A stretch of DNA of 64,000 nucleotides from Neocallimastix lanati (nom. inval.) (taxonomy: Eukaryota > Neocallimastigomycota > Neocallimastigomycetes > Neocallimastigales > Neocallimastigaceae), in the NCBI GenBank assembly GCA_016946835.1, contig JACVTC010000016.1, positions 260,001 to 324,000 on the forward strand, read 5' to 3'. The position numbers and the translations under genes are program-made. Below the pieces are notes generated by a model. It searched no databases. It saw only the letters and a list, made by a program, of their open reading frames with translations, and had not been told where the DNA came from. Below are positions 22,139 to 32,714 of this stretch, one piece after another (position 1 is the first letter of the stretch; the number at the start of each line of letters is the position of its first letter).

Positions 22139-23054
22139 TGATGTTACGGAACAAATAAAATAATTAAAACTATATTTAATTATTAAAGATTAAAAATTAT
22201 TAATATTAGTGGAATTAAATAACAAATATTAAAATATTAAAATAATTATAAATTTAGTTATAATAAATTAGAAAATGTATTAATTATTATTTTTATTTAA
22301 TATTGTAATACTTAATAATATTTTAATAGTTTATTATATTTTATTATTAAATTTTTATTATTAAATTTTTATTATTAAATTTTTATTATTAAATTTTTAT
22401 TATTAAATTTTTATTATTAAATTTTTATTATTAAATTTTTATTATTAAATTTTTATTATTAAATTTTATTATTAAATTTTTATTATTAAATTTTTATTAT
22501 TAAATTTTTATTATTAAATTTTTATTCTAATCCAATCAAATAACTATTCTAAATGTATAAAAAGAACAAAGTAGTACAATACTTTAGTTCTCTCTCTTTT
22601 TCTTACAACTTTATTATTATATTATTCTTTTGATATTTTCGAGTTTAAATGATAAATTTAGATAGTTAAAATTAAAATAAAATTAGTTTAAATAATTAAA
22701 TTTAAATAGTTTAAATAATAAATTAGTATAGTTTAAATAATAAAATTAGAATAGATTAAATAATAAAAATAAAATAGTTTATTTTAAATAAAGTTAGAAT
22801 TAAAAATAATTTAAGTTTTGTATTAAGTGTTTAAAGGTTTTTATTATTGGTTAATAGTTTTAATAATTATAGCTGTTAGTTAAATTATTTATATTAGGTT
22901 ATATTAATTTTGAATAATTTATTTTAGTTTAAATTGTTTAGTATTTAGATTTTTAAATTAGAATAATAGATTAGAATAATAGAATAGAATTTAAAATTTT
23001 CTTTAATTATTAGAATATATTATTTTATGATAAAAATTCTTCAATACTGTACCA
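22139..23054 (+). mobile_element. Probable solo LTR of the TGRTACG family with a 14-bp minisatellite
   Basis: Begins TGATGTTACGG directly after CGTACCA, holds a TATA-like TATAAAAAGAAC (22556-22567), and ends ATTAGAATATATTATTTTATG...CTGTACCA at 23054. About a dozen copies of AAATTTTTATTATT (14 bp) lie at about 22346-22524. No primer site follows on the plus strand. Boundaries rest on the shared end motifs only. Confidence 0.45.
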
Positions 23055-23151
23055 CTGAAGATTTCGTTACACTACTTCCGTTACTTCTAAAGTAGAGGGG
23101 CTTTTTAAAGAATTATTTTTCATGGCTGGTGTACTAAAAGGAATAGGGTTA

Positions 23152-24648
23152 TCAGTCAATTTCTTTTCTTTCACATTTTCTTACGCAAACTTGATTAAAT
23201 ACAACAATCATTGGTTCACAATAAACTCGCTTGTACCAAGGGCAGTTATCTCTTTTTGAAAGAGGTTCACCAGTATATTTTGAATCAGATTCCTCTAACG
23301 AAGATAATACAGCTTTATTTATTTTATGTTCTAAATCTTTTAAATCTTGATCTTTATTATTTAAAATATAATAATCTTCGGCATATTTCTTACCATTTTC
23401 TAAGTAGGAACTGAGGGCTTCATTAGATATATTTGTAAAGAGACTTAGTCTGATTGGGATATGTATACAAGGTTACACAGACTAAAGATTAGAATAACTA
23501 GGTTAGAAAAATTTTTACTCTGTATTTTATTTGTTATTTGGTTAGGGTTCTTTTATTATTAAAACAAGATAATTATTTTATGAATCAATAGATTATTTAA
23601 TTAGAATATAATCCGAATAAATAATTCATATAAATTTTATTTGGTAACACGTAATTAATGTAAAATAAAGAAACTTTGGTTTTTTAAAATTAAATTAATT
23701 TTATTTATTATTTATTGATATAAAAGTTTAATAATAAAAAGTTCAATATAATTTTTATAAAATAGAAAGTCTTAATTATAATTTCTATAATAAAATTTTC
23801 AATTAAAGATAAATTGTCAGAGATAATTTGTCAATAATCTTTTTCAAAGATTAATTTAAAATAAAAACTAAACTATTTATATTTTTCCTAAACTATGTTT
23901 ACATGGCTTATAAAATTTTTACATTTTATTTCTATTATTAACTCCTAACCTAAATAAATTTTTATTTTAATTATTTAATAATAAATTGGATCCCTTATTT
24001 ATTTTGTTTTAAGTTTTCTTTAATATTATCTAGATAATTAAAAAATTAAAATATTAATTATTTTGTAATTAATTTCCTAATCTAATAAGGGTATATTTTA
24101 TATTTGATATATGTTATTTATATTTTAATAATTAAATTATAATAAAAATAATTTAAAAAATTCTAGTTAATTTTAATTAACACCCTTAAACTTTAAATGT
24201 AAATATCTAGGAGGCTTTGAGACCTCGTATGATGATGAAACTATTTTTCTCTTCGCCTATTTTTAACCCTCCATCGCGGCGATTTGGGGAGTTATGGACT
24301 TTTAAAGTTAAAGCTCATTTTTTTATTATCTTTATTTATTTATTTCATTAATTTAATATATTCGTTTTTAAACGAATATTTTATTTTAAAGTTTTAATTT
24401 ATTATAATTTCTTATTTATTATTTTCTAATTGTGAAATTACTAATTTTAATAAAAGTAATTCCAACTTTTATTTTAATTTTATTTTTCTTATTTTTACAA
24501 TATTGTCTTCGTAATGTAACTTTACAATATTATCAAAGTCGATTATATTTTTAACATAGCTTTCTACAGTATCGTTACTAGTTTTAATAGTATTTCCTAA
24601 AACAAATACTGAATTTAAAAGGAATAATAACTTTGGTGAAACTTTCAT
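23152..24648 (-). pseudogene. Secreted Cys-containing protein gene in two pieces behind a retroelement leader (J)
   Basis: Exon-like piece 1 starts at ATG 24648: MKVSPKLLFLLNSVFVLG has a basic N-terminus and hydrophobic core like a signal peptide; the frame stays open to a TAA at 24469-24471, with a possible GT donor after codon 50. Piece 2 (about 23443-23152) reads LFTNISNEALSSYLENG... and ends in a Cys-rich tail (KRDNCPWYKRVYCEP, VCVRKCERKEID, stop 23152-23154). A simple GT-AG join does not keep frame, and the 1 kb between holds LTR-like A/T DNA and an odd GC-richer block. I cannot name the protein. The ATG lies 107 nt after a primer-binding site, where gag would normally start, so it may be a cell gene taken up by an LTR element. 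Confidence 0.4.
24185..24310. other. GC-richer unexplained block between the two J coding pieces
   Basis: Roughly 24207-24300 (GAGGCTTTGAGACCTC, CCTCCATCGCGGCGATTTGGGG) stands out from the A/T background. It has no ORF and no tRNA fold. On the minus strand it leads into TTTAAGGGTGTTAATT, which could be a polypurine tract before an LTR start. Origin unknown. Confidence 0.35.
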
Positions 24649-24754
24649 TTTTGAATTTTTATTTATTAATTAATTTATTTATTTATTTTATTATGTATTT
24701 ATTTCTTATATTTATAATTTATTTATATTTTTTTTTTCATATTATTTAGTGTCT

Positions 24755-24775
24755 TCACGCCCGGATTCTCCACCA
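24755..24775 (-). promoter_or_regulatory. Primer-binding site of element J
   Basis: TGGTGGAGAATCCGGGCGTGA on the minus strand, six bases after the LTR end CGTACCA. It matches the element H primer site at 26749-26769 except for one base (GCGTGA versus GCATGA), and the next bases (AAATAATATGAAAA) are also shared. The implied primer is a tRNA ending GGATTCTCCACCA; which one is not known. Confidence 0.75.
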
Positions 24776-24781
24776 AATATT

Positions 24782-25697
24782 TGGTACGGTTGATATTAAT
24801 TGTACCAGTTAAGGGCTTTGAAGACAGGGAATTTTATACTAAATAATATTTTAGATAAATAAATTATTTATTATTTCTTTAAAGTAAATTTATTTTACTT
24901 TGTCTTTATTAATTTTATTTAATTTATTTTATTACAATTATTAATTACATGTATTTATAACCCTATTATAAATAATCTCTCTCTATTATTTATAATTAGT
25001 TCCTACAACACTATTAATATTCTTTTATTAACTAAACTAAATAAAATTCCTTATTTTTAATTAATTCTCTCTCCTTTTATTTCTTATTGTTTTTATTCAA
25101 ATCCTATTTTATTATCCAATCAGAGATAATTTCTAATTAGGTATGATACATATTATATTATTATAAGTAATTATTTCCAATCAAGTCGTATTAAATTATA
25201 TAAATATATTTAGATATTTATAGTAAATAATTATTGTTATTATTTGTCAAAGTTTTGTGATAATTTGGTTTTAACGATTAGGTCAAGATGCCAAATTATA
25301 GTAATTAATTAATAATTTAATTTTACTCTTATTTAAAACATATTGTTATTAGTAAATTTTATTATATCTTTAAATTTATATTTTAATAATAATATTAACC
25401 AAAATATCCTAAATATATATTCACCCCAATAAATATTTTATAATTCCTATTCTAACTATTATATTCTTTAAAGATATTAGATTATTAAGTCCTTTGTTAA
25501 TATTTTATCTTTCACTTATTTTTATACTATAATTTATCTTAATTCTTATTGGTTATCTATTAATTAAAATTATTTTTATTAATATTATATTTTTATATAC
25601 TAATTAAACCTTATACCTATTATAATAAAATAACTAAAGAATTATTTATTTTCTTATATTTTTAATAATTTATTCTATTTTAGTGAGTAACGTACCA
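24782..25697 (-). mobile_element. 5' LTR of element J
   Basis: On the minus strand it begins TGGTACGTTACTC (25697) and ends CAACCGTACCA (24782), so its ends are TGGTACG/CGTACCA inverted repeats. It contains at 25250-25367 a fragment of the repeat seen whole at 29214-29697. Followed by the primer site above. Confidence 0.6.
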
Positions 25698-25701
25698 AAA
25701 A

Positions 25702-26215
25702 TGATACGATATTTTTATTAAACATCAATATCAATATTTATTTTATTTTATTTGGACGATAACAGTAGGGAATAATTGACAAAATAATATATTCTAATAT
25801 TATATAGAATAATACACACAATAATTATATTCACACTTTAATATTTAGTTTATTTATTTTATTTATTTATTATCATTCATCAATAAAAATACATCATCAA
25901 TATAAATATTTGTTAACTTGTTAACTAGTTAAAATATAATTAAATAATTCAATAAAATATAATTAATTACTAAAATCTCTTATGTTATTAATGTAAACTA
26001 AATGTAAAGCTACACTAAACTATACTAATAAACATGTTTATAGGTTAAATTATTAATAAACTAAATTAATATTAATAAAAGAACCATTCTTTAAACTATT
26101 ATTATTTACTAACTATATATATTATTATTAAATTATTATTAACCAATAAGATTTTATCAAATAATTCCTAACCTAAGTTTCACTAAATTATGGTATTTAT
26201 GGTAGTACCGTATCA
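25702..26215 (-). mobile_element. Solo LTR (TGATACG family) with AAAA on both sides
   Basis: 514 bp with perfect inverted ends TGATACG...CGTATCA. AAAA at 25698-25701 and 26216-26219 may be a 4-bp target duplication. The internal ATTAGAATATATTATTTTGTCA box is the same as in the element H LTRs. Confidence 0.65.
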
Positions 26216-26219
26216 AAAA

Positions 26220-26743
26220 TGATACGTTACTCATAGAATAATAGAAAATAATAGTAAAAAAAATAGAAAATAACAATATTAATATGTGGATAAGTGATAA
26301 AGAATATTAAATATTTTAATATAATTAAATAATATAATTAAATAATAATTAACTACCAATAGGAATTGAGAAAACTTAGTATAAAAAGATCAATTGTTAA
26401 ATAATTAGAAAGGGGAATTCTTAGAGAAAAAGAATTACTCAATAGTTAAAATAAGAGATTTATACTTTATAATTAAGATTAGAAAATAGAAAGAGAAATT
26501 TTATAATAAATAATAAATATAGAAAATAGATTTTAGAGATAAATATATGAAATTATTAATTTGAAATATAAAAACAGAGAAAATAATAAAATACTAAAAT
26601 ATTAAATAATATTATTATCTTTGTTTAAATTATTTTTTTTATTTGTGTGTTATTTAATTCTTATTATTAGAATATATTATTTTATATTAAGAAAACTTGT
26701 TTGTCCCGACCCTAAAGTTACTTTTTTTATAAGTTGCGTATCA
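26220..26743 (+). mobile_element. 5' LTR of gag-only element H
   Basis: TGATACGTTACTC...TTGCGTATCA, 524 bp with 7-bp inverted ends, followed after five bases by the primer site at 26749. It contains the ATTAGAATATATTATTTT box of the family about 55 bp before its end. Confidence 0.7.
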
Positions 26744-26748
26744 AAATT

Positions 26749-26769
26749 TGGTGGAGAATCCGGGCATGA
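26749..26769 (+). promoter_or_regulatory. Primer-binding site of element H
   Basis: TGGTGGAGAATCCGGGCATGA five bases after the LTR end. TGG is the complement of tRNA CCA, and the rest fits an acceptor stem plus T-arm. B1 has a related site beginning TGGTGGAGA. Confidence 0.75.
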
Positions 26770-26969
26770 CAATAGCAAAATAATATGAAAATAATATTAA
26801 TAAAATAATACATCTATATAATAAATATTATTTAGTATATATATAAAAAGAATTTAATTAGTTTAAATTAATTACTAATAATTATAATAGTAATAGTTAT
26901 AATAATATTAAATTGAATTAGAAAATTGTAATAAAAAAAAAATATATAAGAATAAATAAAATTTTAAAG

Positions 26970-27611
26970 ATGAATGTTTTTAAAATATTAAGTACGTTAC
27001 CATTATTAGAAAATTATAATAATGATATCAATGAATGGGTAGACGAATTAACAGAGTTATTTGAATTATGGGATATAAAAGAGCAAGAAAGAAGATTTAT
27101 TTTATGTAAAGAATGTGTAAATAAAGAAATTAGATATGTTCTTGATGAATTAAAGGAAGAAAAGAATCAGGTTCCTAGCTTAAAAGAAATAAAAATAGCC
27201 TTAGAAGAATATCTAGAAATAACACCAAGCATGAAATATTGGAACTTAATTAATTTGACAATTAATTCAAATGAATCAATTAGTAATTTTAATTATAAAT
27301 ACTTAAGAAAATATAATGATATTGATAGTAATATAAAGAAATTAATTATTGTTAATAATTATGTTAATTCAATTAAGTCCAGAATATATCCTTGTATAAG
27401 AATATTAGAAGAAGAAATCGAAGATATAAAAGAAGCTCTCAAATATGCAGAAAAAATTGAAAGAATTGAAAAGAAATTAAATTTAAATTTAAATAATATT
27501 TATAAGAATAATAAACAAAAATGGAATAATAATAATTGCAAAATGAATAAATTAAATAGTAATATAAACAATAAGAATAATAAATTATGTGCTTTAGATG
27601 TTATGAGTTAG
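26970..27611 (+). CDS. Element H Gag, N-terminal part
   Basis: 213 codons from ATG 26970. The helical, charged sequence with WVDELTELFELWDIKEQE and a YLEITPS...KYAEKIERIEK region matches the general retrotransposon Gag layout and resembles the B1 Gag (ELKLWIKIQGI, KIAEKVDRLS). The frame ends just as the zinc knuckle begins: TTATGTGC reads LCALDVMS-stop here, but CFRCYELGH one frame over. No heptanucleotide slip site is seen, so an indel near 27585 is more likely than programmed frameshifting. Confidence 0.7.
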   Translation: MNVFKILSTLPLLENYNNDINEWVDELTELFELWDIKEQERRFILCKECVNKEIRYVLDELKEEKNQVPSLKEIKIALEEYLEITPSMKYWNLINLTINSNESISNFNYKYLRKYNDIDSNIKKLIIVNNYVNSIKSRIYPCIRILEEEIEDIKEALKYAEKIERIEKKLNLNLNNIYKNNKQKWNNNNCKMNKLNSNINNKNNKLCALDVMS

Positions 27612-28423
27612 GTCATAAAGCTGTTAATTGTAGACATTCATTTAAAGAATTAGCGGAATTAGAAAGAACTGGAATTTTGGAAATAAATAAAAGAAGAAAT
27701 TTTATACCTGGAAATCATAATAATTATAATTATAAATTTAATTTATATGATAGAAATAAAAGCTATAATAATTATTATCGTAGAAATAATAATTTAAATA
27801 GTAATATTGCTGAAAATCATCACAATATGATTAGTTTTGGTAAAAAGCATAATGGAAATAGAGAAATTTATAGAAATAATTATAATTTAAATAATAATTT
27901 TGGTAATAATAATTATAATTTAAATAATTATCTAAATAAAAGTAATTATGATTTAAATAATTATCTAAATAAAAGTAATTATGATTTAAATAAAAATTTT
28001 GGTACCAATAACAATAATAGTAATTTAAATAAGAATATGAATACAAAAAAATATAGAATAAACAATAATCAGGGTATAAATTATAATATGCAAGGAAATA
28101 AAGATGTTAATATTGGAAATGAAATTAATTTCAATAATAGTTTAAATAATAATTGTGTAGAAAATACGTTTAATTCAAATATAAATAATACTCAAGATAA
28201 TATAATTGGAAATAATATAAATAAAAACAATAATGGATATAATAGAAACATAAATTCAGTAGGAAATAATAGTGGTTTTAATAATAACAATACTAATAAC
28301 AATGATAATTATACAAATAACGAAAATAATAATGTTAATAATATTAACGAAATGAATTATAATAAAAACAATAATAATAATAACAATAATAATAATAATA
28401 ATAATAGAAATAAAAAAAAATAA
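27587..28423 (+). CDS. Element H Gag C-terminus: CCHC knuckle and asparagine-rich tail
   Basis: The frame holds a canonical CFRCYELGHKAVNC knuckle, then some 250 residues dominated by Asn with Tyr, Leu and Lys, ending in an Asn run and RNKKK. There is a short internal repeat (NYDLNNYLNKS). In the -1 frame relative to the N-terminal Gag ORF and overlapping it by 25 nt, it is most likely one protein broken by an indel. No protease, RT or integrase follows before the 3' LTR, so the element encodes Gag only. Confidence 0.65.
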   Translation: MCFRCYELGHKAVNCRHSFKELAELERTGILEINKRRNFIPGNHNNYNYKFNLYDRNKSYNNYYRRNNNLNSNIAENHHNMISFGKKHNGNREIYRNNYNLNNNFGNNNYNLNNYLNKSNYDLNNYLNKSNYDLNKNFGTNNNNSNLNKNMNTKKYRINNNQGINYNMQGNKDVNIGNEINFNNSLNNNCVENTFNSNINNTQDNIIGNNINKNNNGYNRNINSVGNNSGFNNNNTNNNDNYTNNENNNVNNINEMNYNKNNNNNNNNNNNNNRNKKK

Positions 28424-28560
28424 ATAAATAATTTAATTATGATGAAGTATTAATAAATAAATAATTACATATATATAACAATAATTTAAATTAAATTAAT
28501 TCGAAATTTCAAGATTTCGAATTTCAAAAATTAAAATAATCATTAATTCAAAAATTTAAT

Positions 28561-28632
<72 letters not shown>

Positions 28633-28710
28633 CCAATAATAAATTTTTATAAACAAAAAAAAAAAAAAAATTAATAAATCCAATAATAAATTTTTATAAA
28701 CAAAACAAAA

Positions 28711-28745
<35 letters not shown>

Positions 28746-28800
28746 ATTATATTGTTATAGAGTCTTCAGGGGACGAAGTCTAATTTAAGTGGGGGCGTCT
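28424..28800 (+). other. Element H 3' region with duplicated A tracts and polypurine tract
   Basis: Poly(A) tracts at about 28568-28623 and 28657-28671, with a third at 28710-28741; TTAATAAATCCAATAATAAA is repeated between them. AAGTGGGGGCGTCT at 28787-28800 is the likely polypurine tract; B1 has GGGGCATCT at the same place. Confidence 0.65.
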
Positions 28801-29213
28801 TGATACGTGACCACTATAAAAATGGTATTTAGGTAGATTCTTTAGGTTAAAGAAATACTTAAATATTATTGGTCAGTAATAATTTTATAATAATATATAT
28901 AATTTTAGAATAATAATTATTAAACGGGGAATTCTTTGATTTATAAGTTTATACTTATGATAAATTAATTCACATAAATAGCTATTTTTATATTTTATTT
29001 TAGTATAGTTAAAAAGAGATATTATATATACTTGAGATAATTAATTATAATATTTATATAATAGAGTAATAATAATTAATGTAATAATTAATAATTAATA
29101 ATAAATAAAGAGAACATTAAAAGATATATTTATTACTTTATTATGTATTATTGTATGTGTTATTTCTATTTAATATTAGAATATATTATTTTGTCATAAT
29201 TCCTTATTGTCAT
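28801..29213 (+). mobile_element. 3' LTR of element H (right end uncertain)
   Basis: Starts TGATACGTGACC at 28801 directly after the polypurine tract and carries ATTAGAATATATTATTTTGTCA at 29177-29198. The expected end CGTATCA is not found; the repeat starting TGTCAAAG at about 29214 may have replaced it. Confidence 0.6.
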
Positions 29214-29697
29214 TGCCTGTCAAAGTTTTTAGATAATTTGGTCTTAACGATTAGTTCAAGATGCCAAATTATAGTAATTAATTAATAATTTAATTTTACT
29301 CTTATTTAAAACATATTGTTATTAGTAAATTTTATAATTAAGTTTTTATTTAAAATATAAATTTTATTTAATCTTAATAATATTTTATTACATTATTTTA
29401 TATAATTATTACTATAATTTAAATTACAATAATCCTACAAAGGATTAATCAAAAGATTTAAACATGTATTTATATAAAATAATTAATTATTAAAATATTA
29501 ATTATTAATATGAATATGTAATAGTATTAATATAAGTTTGATATTGATAATATAAAGTAAGATAATAATATAAATATTTAATATATAAATAAAATATAAG
29601 AATCTAATATAGCTAAATATTATATTTTATAATTAAAATATAATATGTAGAAATTAATTTAATATGACAATCACGTGTTTACATTATTTAATATATA
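29214..29697 (+). repeat. About 480-bp interspersed repeat (copy 1)
   Basis: TGTCAAAGTTTTTAGATAATTTGGTC... to CACGTGTTTACATTATTTAA. A close copy lies at 38632-39110 and a 5' fragment at 25250-25367. No ORF. It might be an LTR of another family (TG at the start, ACA near the end), but no internal region or target duplication is seen. Confidence 0.7.
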
Positions 29698-30127
29698 TAT
29701 AGGATGTGAAGCATTTCGACATAATTTATGTATAATCGGCATAAATATTTGTACAATGTGTATAAATTATGTAATACGCCACAACTTTCAACGTTATTTT
29801 TATTTATTGTATTTTAGCATTAAAAAAATAAAATAAAAACTAAAAAAAATAATAAAAGAATAAATAAGTTTTCTGTAAAGAATTTTATTTTATTTTTATT
29901 TATTTTCAATTATTTAATTAATTTTCATTTTATTATTATATTTTATTATTAAATATTTAATATTTTATTATTAAATTAATTAAATAATAAAATAAAATTT
30001 ATTTTAATATTAAATATTTATTATTAATAAAATTTAAATATTGATATTGATATTAATAAAATATAAAGATATTGATATTAATGAAATATAATGATATTGA
30101 TATAGTTAATTATTATTATTTATAAAT
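29698..30127. other. AT-rich sequence downstream of the MULE gene
   Basis: A/T-rich, with an imperfect hairpin around 29720-29777 (ACATAATTTAT against ATAAATTATGT) and GATATTGATATTAATGAAAT repeats at about 30035-30105. No terminal inverted repeat for the MULE element could be identified. Confidence 0.4.
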
Positions 30128-31542
30128 TTAGAGCTTGTTTAATTCTAATAAACATTTATACCATAAATCAATGATATCATTTTTATCACATTTTTTATCA
30201 ATTAATTCGGATTCCTTTTTTTTGTATTTTTTAATTAAATCATTGATTTCATCAGTTTTTGTTAATATTCTTCTTTTTTTTTTTTTCCAAACTCCTTCAA
30301 TTTTACTTTTGTAATTATAGTAAGATAAAGATTCTTCTCTTTTTAAATGATATCTCAATTCATAGAAAGAAGGGTTTTTGTAAAACAATTTTTTTAAGTA
30401 ATTATTAAAAGATTCTGAAGCATTATTTGTTATGTGGTTTATATCGTTATAATAATTCAAATATTGAATATCATATTTATATAAATAAGTCTTATTAAAA
30501 TATTCCAAACAATTTAAAAAATGGAAATAATTATATATTTGACATATAATTTTAATATAATTATAAATATCAAATATATATTCAGGATTTATAAAAGGAA
30601 AATTTGTAATAGCTTTATAAAACAAATAAATTTTATGAATACTTTCAACTTCATTATAACATAATTTATTTTTTTGAACTTCTAACGATCTTTTATAAAG
30701 CCATACACAATATTTAATAGTAATATTAGGAAATATTTTAATGGCAGCATCGGATATACCTTTTTCAAAATCAAATGCAAAATTTTTGGTGTAACTATAA
30801 TATTATTATTATATTTACTTGCATTCTTTTTTAATTCTTCAAATGACAGTTCTTAGGTTGCTTGTTCTTTATTATTTAATAGAGATAGTAATGTAGTGTA
30901 AAAACTTTTTATTTCTGGAGCATATATTCTTGTCATAAACACTTGATAACCAAATATTGGTGCAATATAAAATGTACCATCAGCAAACATATTTTCGTTG
31001 TATTTAATAAACAATTCTGTTTGGAATGGTGATTGAAAAATTATAATATTAGAATTTTTGAATATCATAAACTTTTCATCTCTTTCGTTTATATAATATT
31101 CAGATTCATCTGGAATTTCATTAAATTTTGATATATCAGGAGGTAGTTGTTTTTTTATATATCTTGATATTTGAGATTTAATTGAATTATATTCAGGGCA
31201 TATCAATCCAATTTCTTCAGATATTTCATTATATATATGTTTTGGATTTATATCAAATGGGATTGAGGTTTTTCTAATTTCATTTTTCATTTTATGCTTT
31301 ACTATTGATACAGATGCATCATATTCTTTTCCTGGATGAGTATGTTTGTTTTCATATTTTATTACTTTATTATTATCATTTAGAATAATGTATGATTTAC
31401 ATTTTTTAACGGTTTTATATTCAGTACATTTGAATACTTTTGTACTATTCGTTATATACCTTAAATTAAATTTATATTTTTTGTTTACAATGATTTGGTT
31501 TTTTTCTTTATTAGTTTCACTTATTTCTAATTGATCATCCAT
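30128..31542 (-). pseudogene. FLYWCH/MULE-type transposase, one nonsense codon and one frameshift
   Basis: 31542-30853 reads an N-terminal FLYWCH-like zinc module (FNLRYITNSTKVFKCTEY...HTHPG) and the start of a MULE transposase core (MFADGTFYIAPIFGYQVFMTRIY). It ends at a TAA right after NNKEQAT. The same frame goes on (ELSFEELKKNASKYNNN) until a 1-nt slip near 30785. The other frame continues the core (FAFDFEKGISDAAIKIFP) into the long open frame 30625-30128 with NNASESFNNYLKKL, a usual MULE C-terminal motif. Total about 470 residues. Two lesions in an otherwise clean gene mean recent inactivation. Cut-and-paste DNA transposase in origin; terminal repeats not found. Confidence 0.8.
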
Positions 31543-32433
31543 TTATTATAAATATTTTAAATTAATTGATCATCCATTTATTATAAATATTTTAAATTAA
31601 TTGATCAAATAACTTATAATATTATAAAATAAATAAAATTTAAAGAATAATTAATGAATTATAAGTTTTTATTAATTATTTTGTTTTTAATAATTTTAAT
31701 TGAAATTAATTGAAATTGAAATTTAATTCAGTTGTAATTTCAACAATTAAGAGTATTTAATAGGAAATACAAGGTATTTAGTGACACCCCGTATCAAAGA
31801 TGTTGCAGGAATTTTAATAATTTAAATTTTTATTTTCAAAAATAATATATTCTTAATAATTAAATTTTCTTTTTTATCTTTATTAACTCTTAAATTTTTT
31901 ATTAAGTATTTTCTTTTTCTTTTATATATTTTTTACTACATGAATTTTATAATTATTTTAATTCTTATTAGAATAATTATTACATGTGATTTTAAATAAT
32001 ATTTTTTAAAAGTTATTTTAATAATAAAAATATTAATACTAATATAATATTATTTTTAATGACAAAATATTAATAATGATAAAATTAATAAATTTAACAA
32101 TAAAATTATTGATAATATTTTCGATAATATAATTCTTAAAACATTTTAATATAAATAATAATTAAATATAATAATAAAACAATTTAATTAATATAAAATA
32201 ATAATTATTTAATAATTAGTCATTAATCAATTTAATAAAATAATAATTATTTAATAATTAGTCATTAATCAATTTAATAAAATAACAATTATTTAATAAT
32301 TAGTCATTAATCAATTTAATAAAATAATAATTATTTAATAATTAGTCATTAATCAATTTTATAAAATAATTTATATAATTATTTTAAATTAAAAATAAAA
32401 TTATGAAATTATAAAAATAGTTTAAATTAATTA
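31543..32433. other. AT-rich sequence with local tandem repeats
   Basis: A 35-bp unit (TTGATCATCCATTTATTATAA...) that includes the MULE start codon is duplicated at about 31526-31605. Four copies of a 42-bp unit (TAATTAGTCATTAATCAATT core) lie at about 32201-32370. GTGACACCCCGTATCAAAG at 31780-31798 resembles an LTR end (CGTATCA). No gene seen. Confidence 0.55.
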
Positions 32434-32438
32434 ACATA

Positions 32439-32691
32439 TGTTAAAAATAAAGTTCAAATAGTATAGTAATTTATATTATATATATTTAAATCTTTATGTA
32501 TGTATGTATGTATGTGGCTTAATACATATAATATTAATATGAAGATATTGTGTAATTGATGTAGTAAAAAACTAATACATGTAATTAGTATAAAATAAAA
32601 TAATAATTTAATAATTAAATAAAATAGAACTTAAATAAAATAAAAAAATAAAAAATAAAATAAAATAAAAAATAAAAAAAAAAAAACAAAA
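32439..32691 (+). mobile_element. 5' LTR of copia element E
   Basis: 253 bp, TGTTAAAAATAAAG...AACAAAA, nearly identical to 38334-38587, with a (TATG)n patch. Flank ACATA (32434-32438) is repeated at 38588-38592 as a 5-bp target duplication. If that is right, the LTR ends CAAAA rather than CA; the A run leaves some ambiguity. Confidence 0.85.
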
Positions 32692-32706
32692 GATTAAGAG
32701 TCTCAT
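32692..32706 (+). promoter_or_regulatory. Half-tRNA primer-binding site of element E (tRNA-Lys anticodon arm)
   Basis: GATTAAGAGTCTCAT directly after the LTR is the complement of ATGAGACTCTTAATC, which has the form of a tRNA-Lys(CUU) anticodon arm (stem TGAGA, loop CTCTTAA). Drosophila copia is known to prime from an internally cut initiator tRNA-Met; this would be the same mechanism with a different tRNA. Confidence 0.6.
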
Positions 32707-32714
32707 TAGCAGAA

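Noticed and set aside
22346-22524. 14-bp repeat array as a satellite or centromere signal
   Set aside because: Only about a dozen units inside one LTR; simple slippage is sufficient.
27831-28046. Tyr-rich antisense ORF over element H Gag
   Set aside because: Shadow of the Asn-rich coding strand.
29720-29777. Imperfect hairpin ACATAATTTAT/ATAAATTATGT as a terminator or MULE end
   Set aside because: Too short and too A/T-rich to distinguish from chance; no partner on the other side of the MULE gene.
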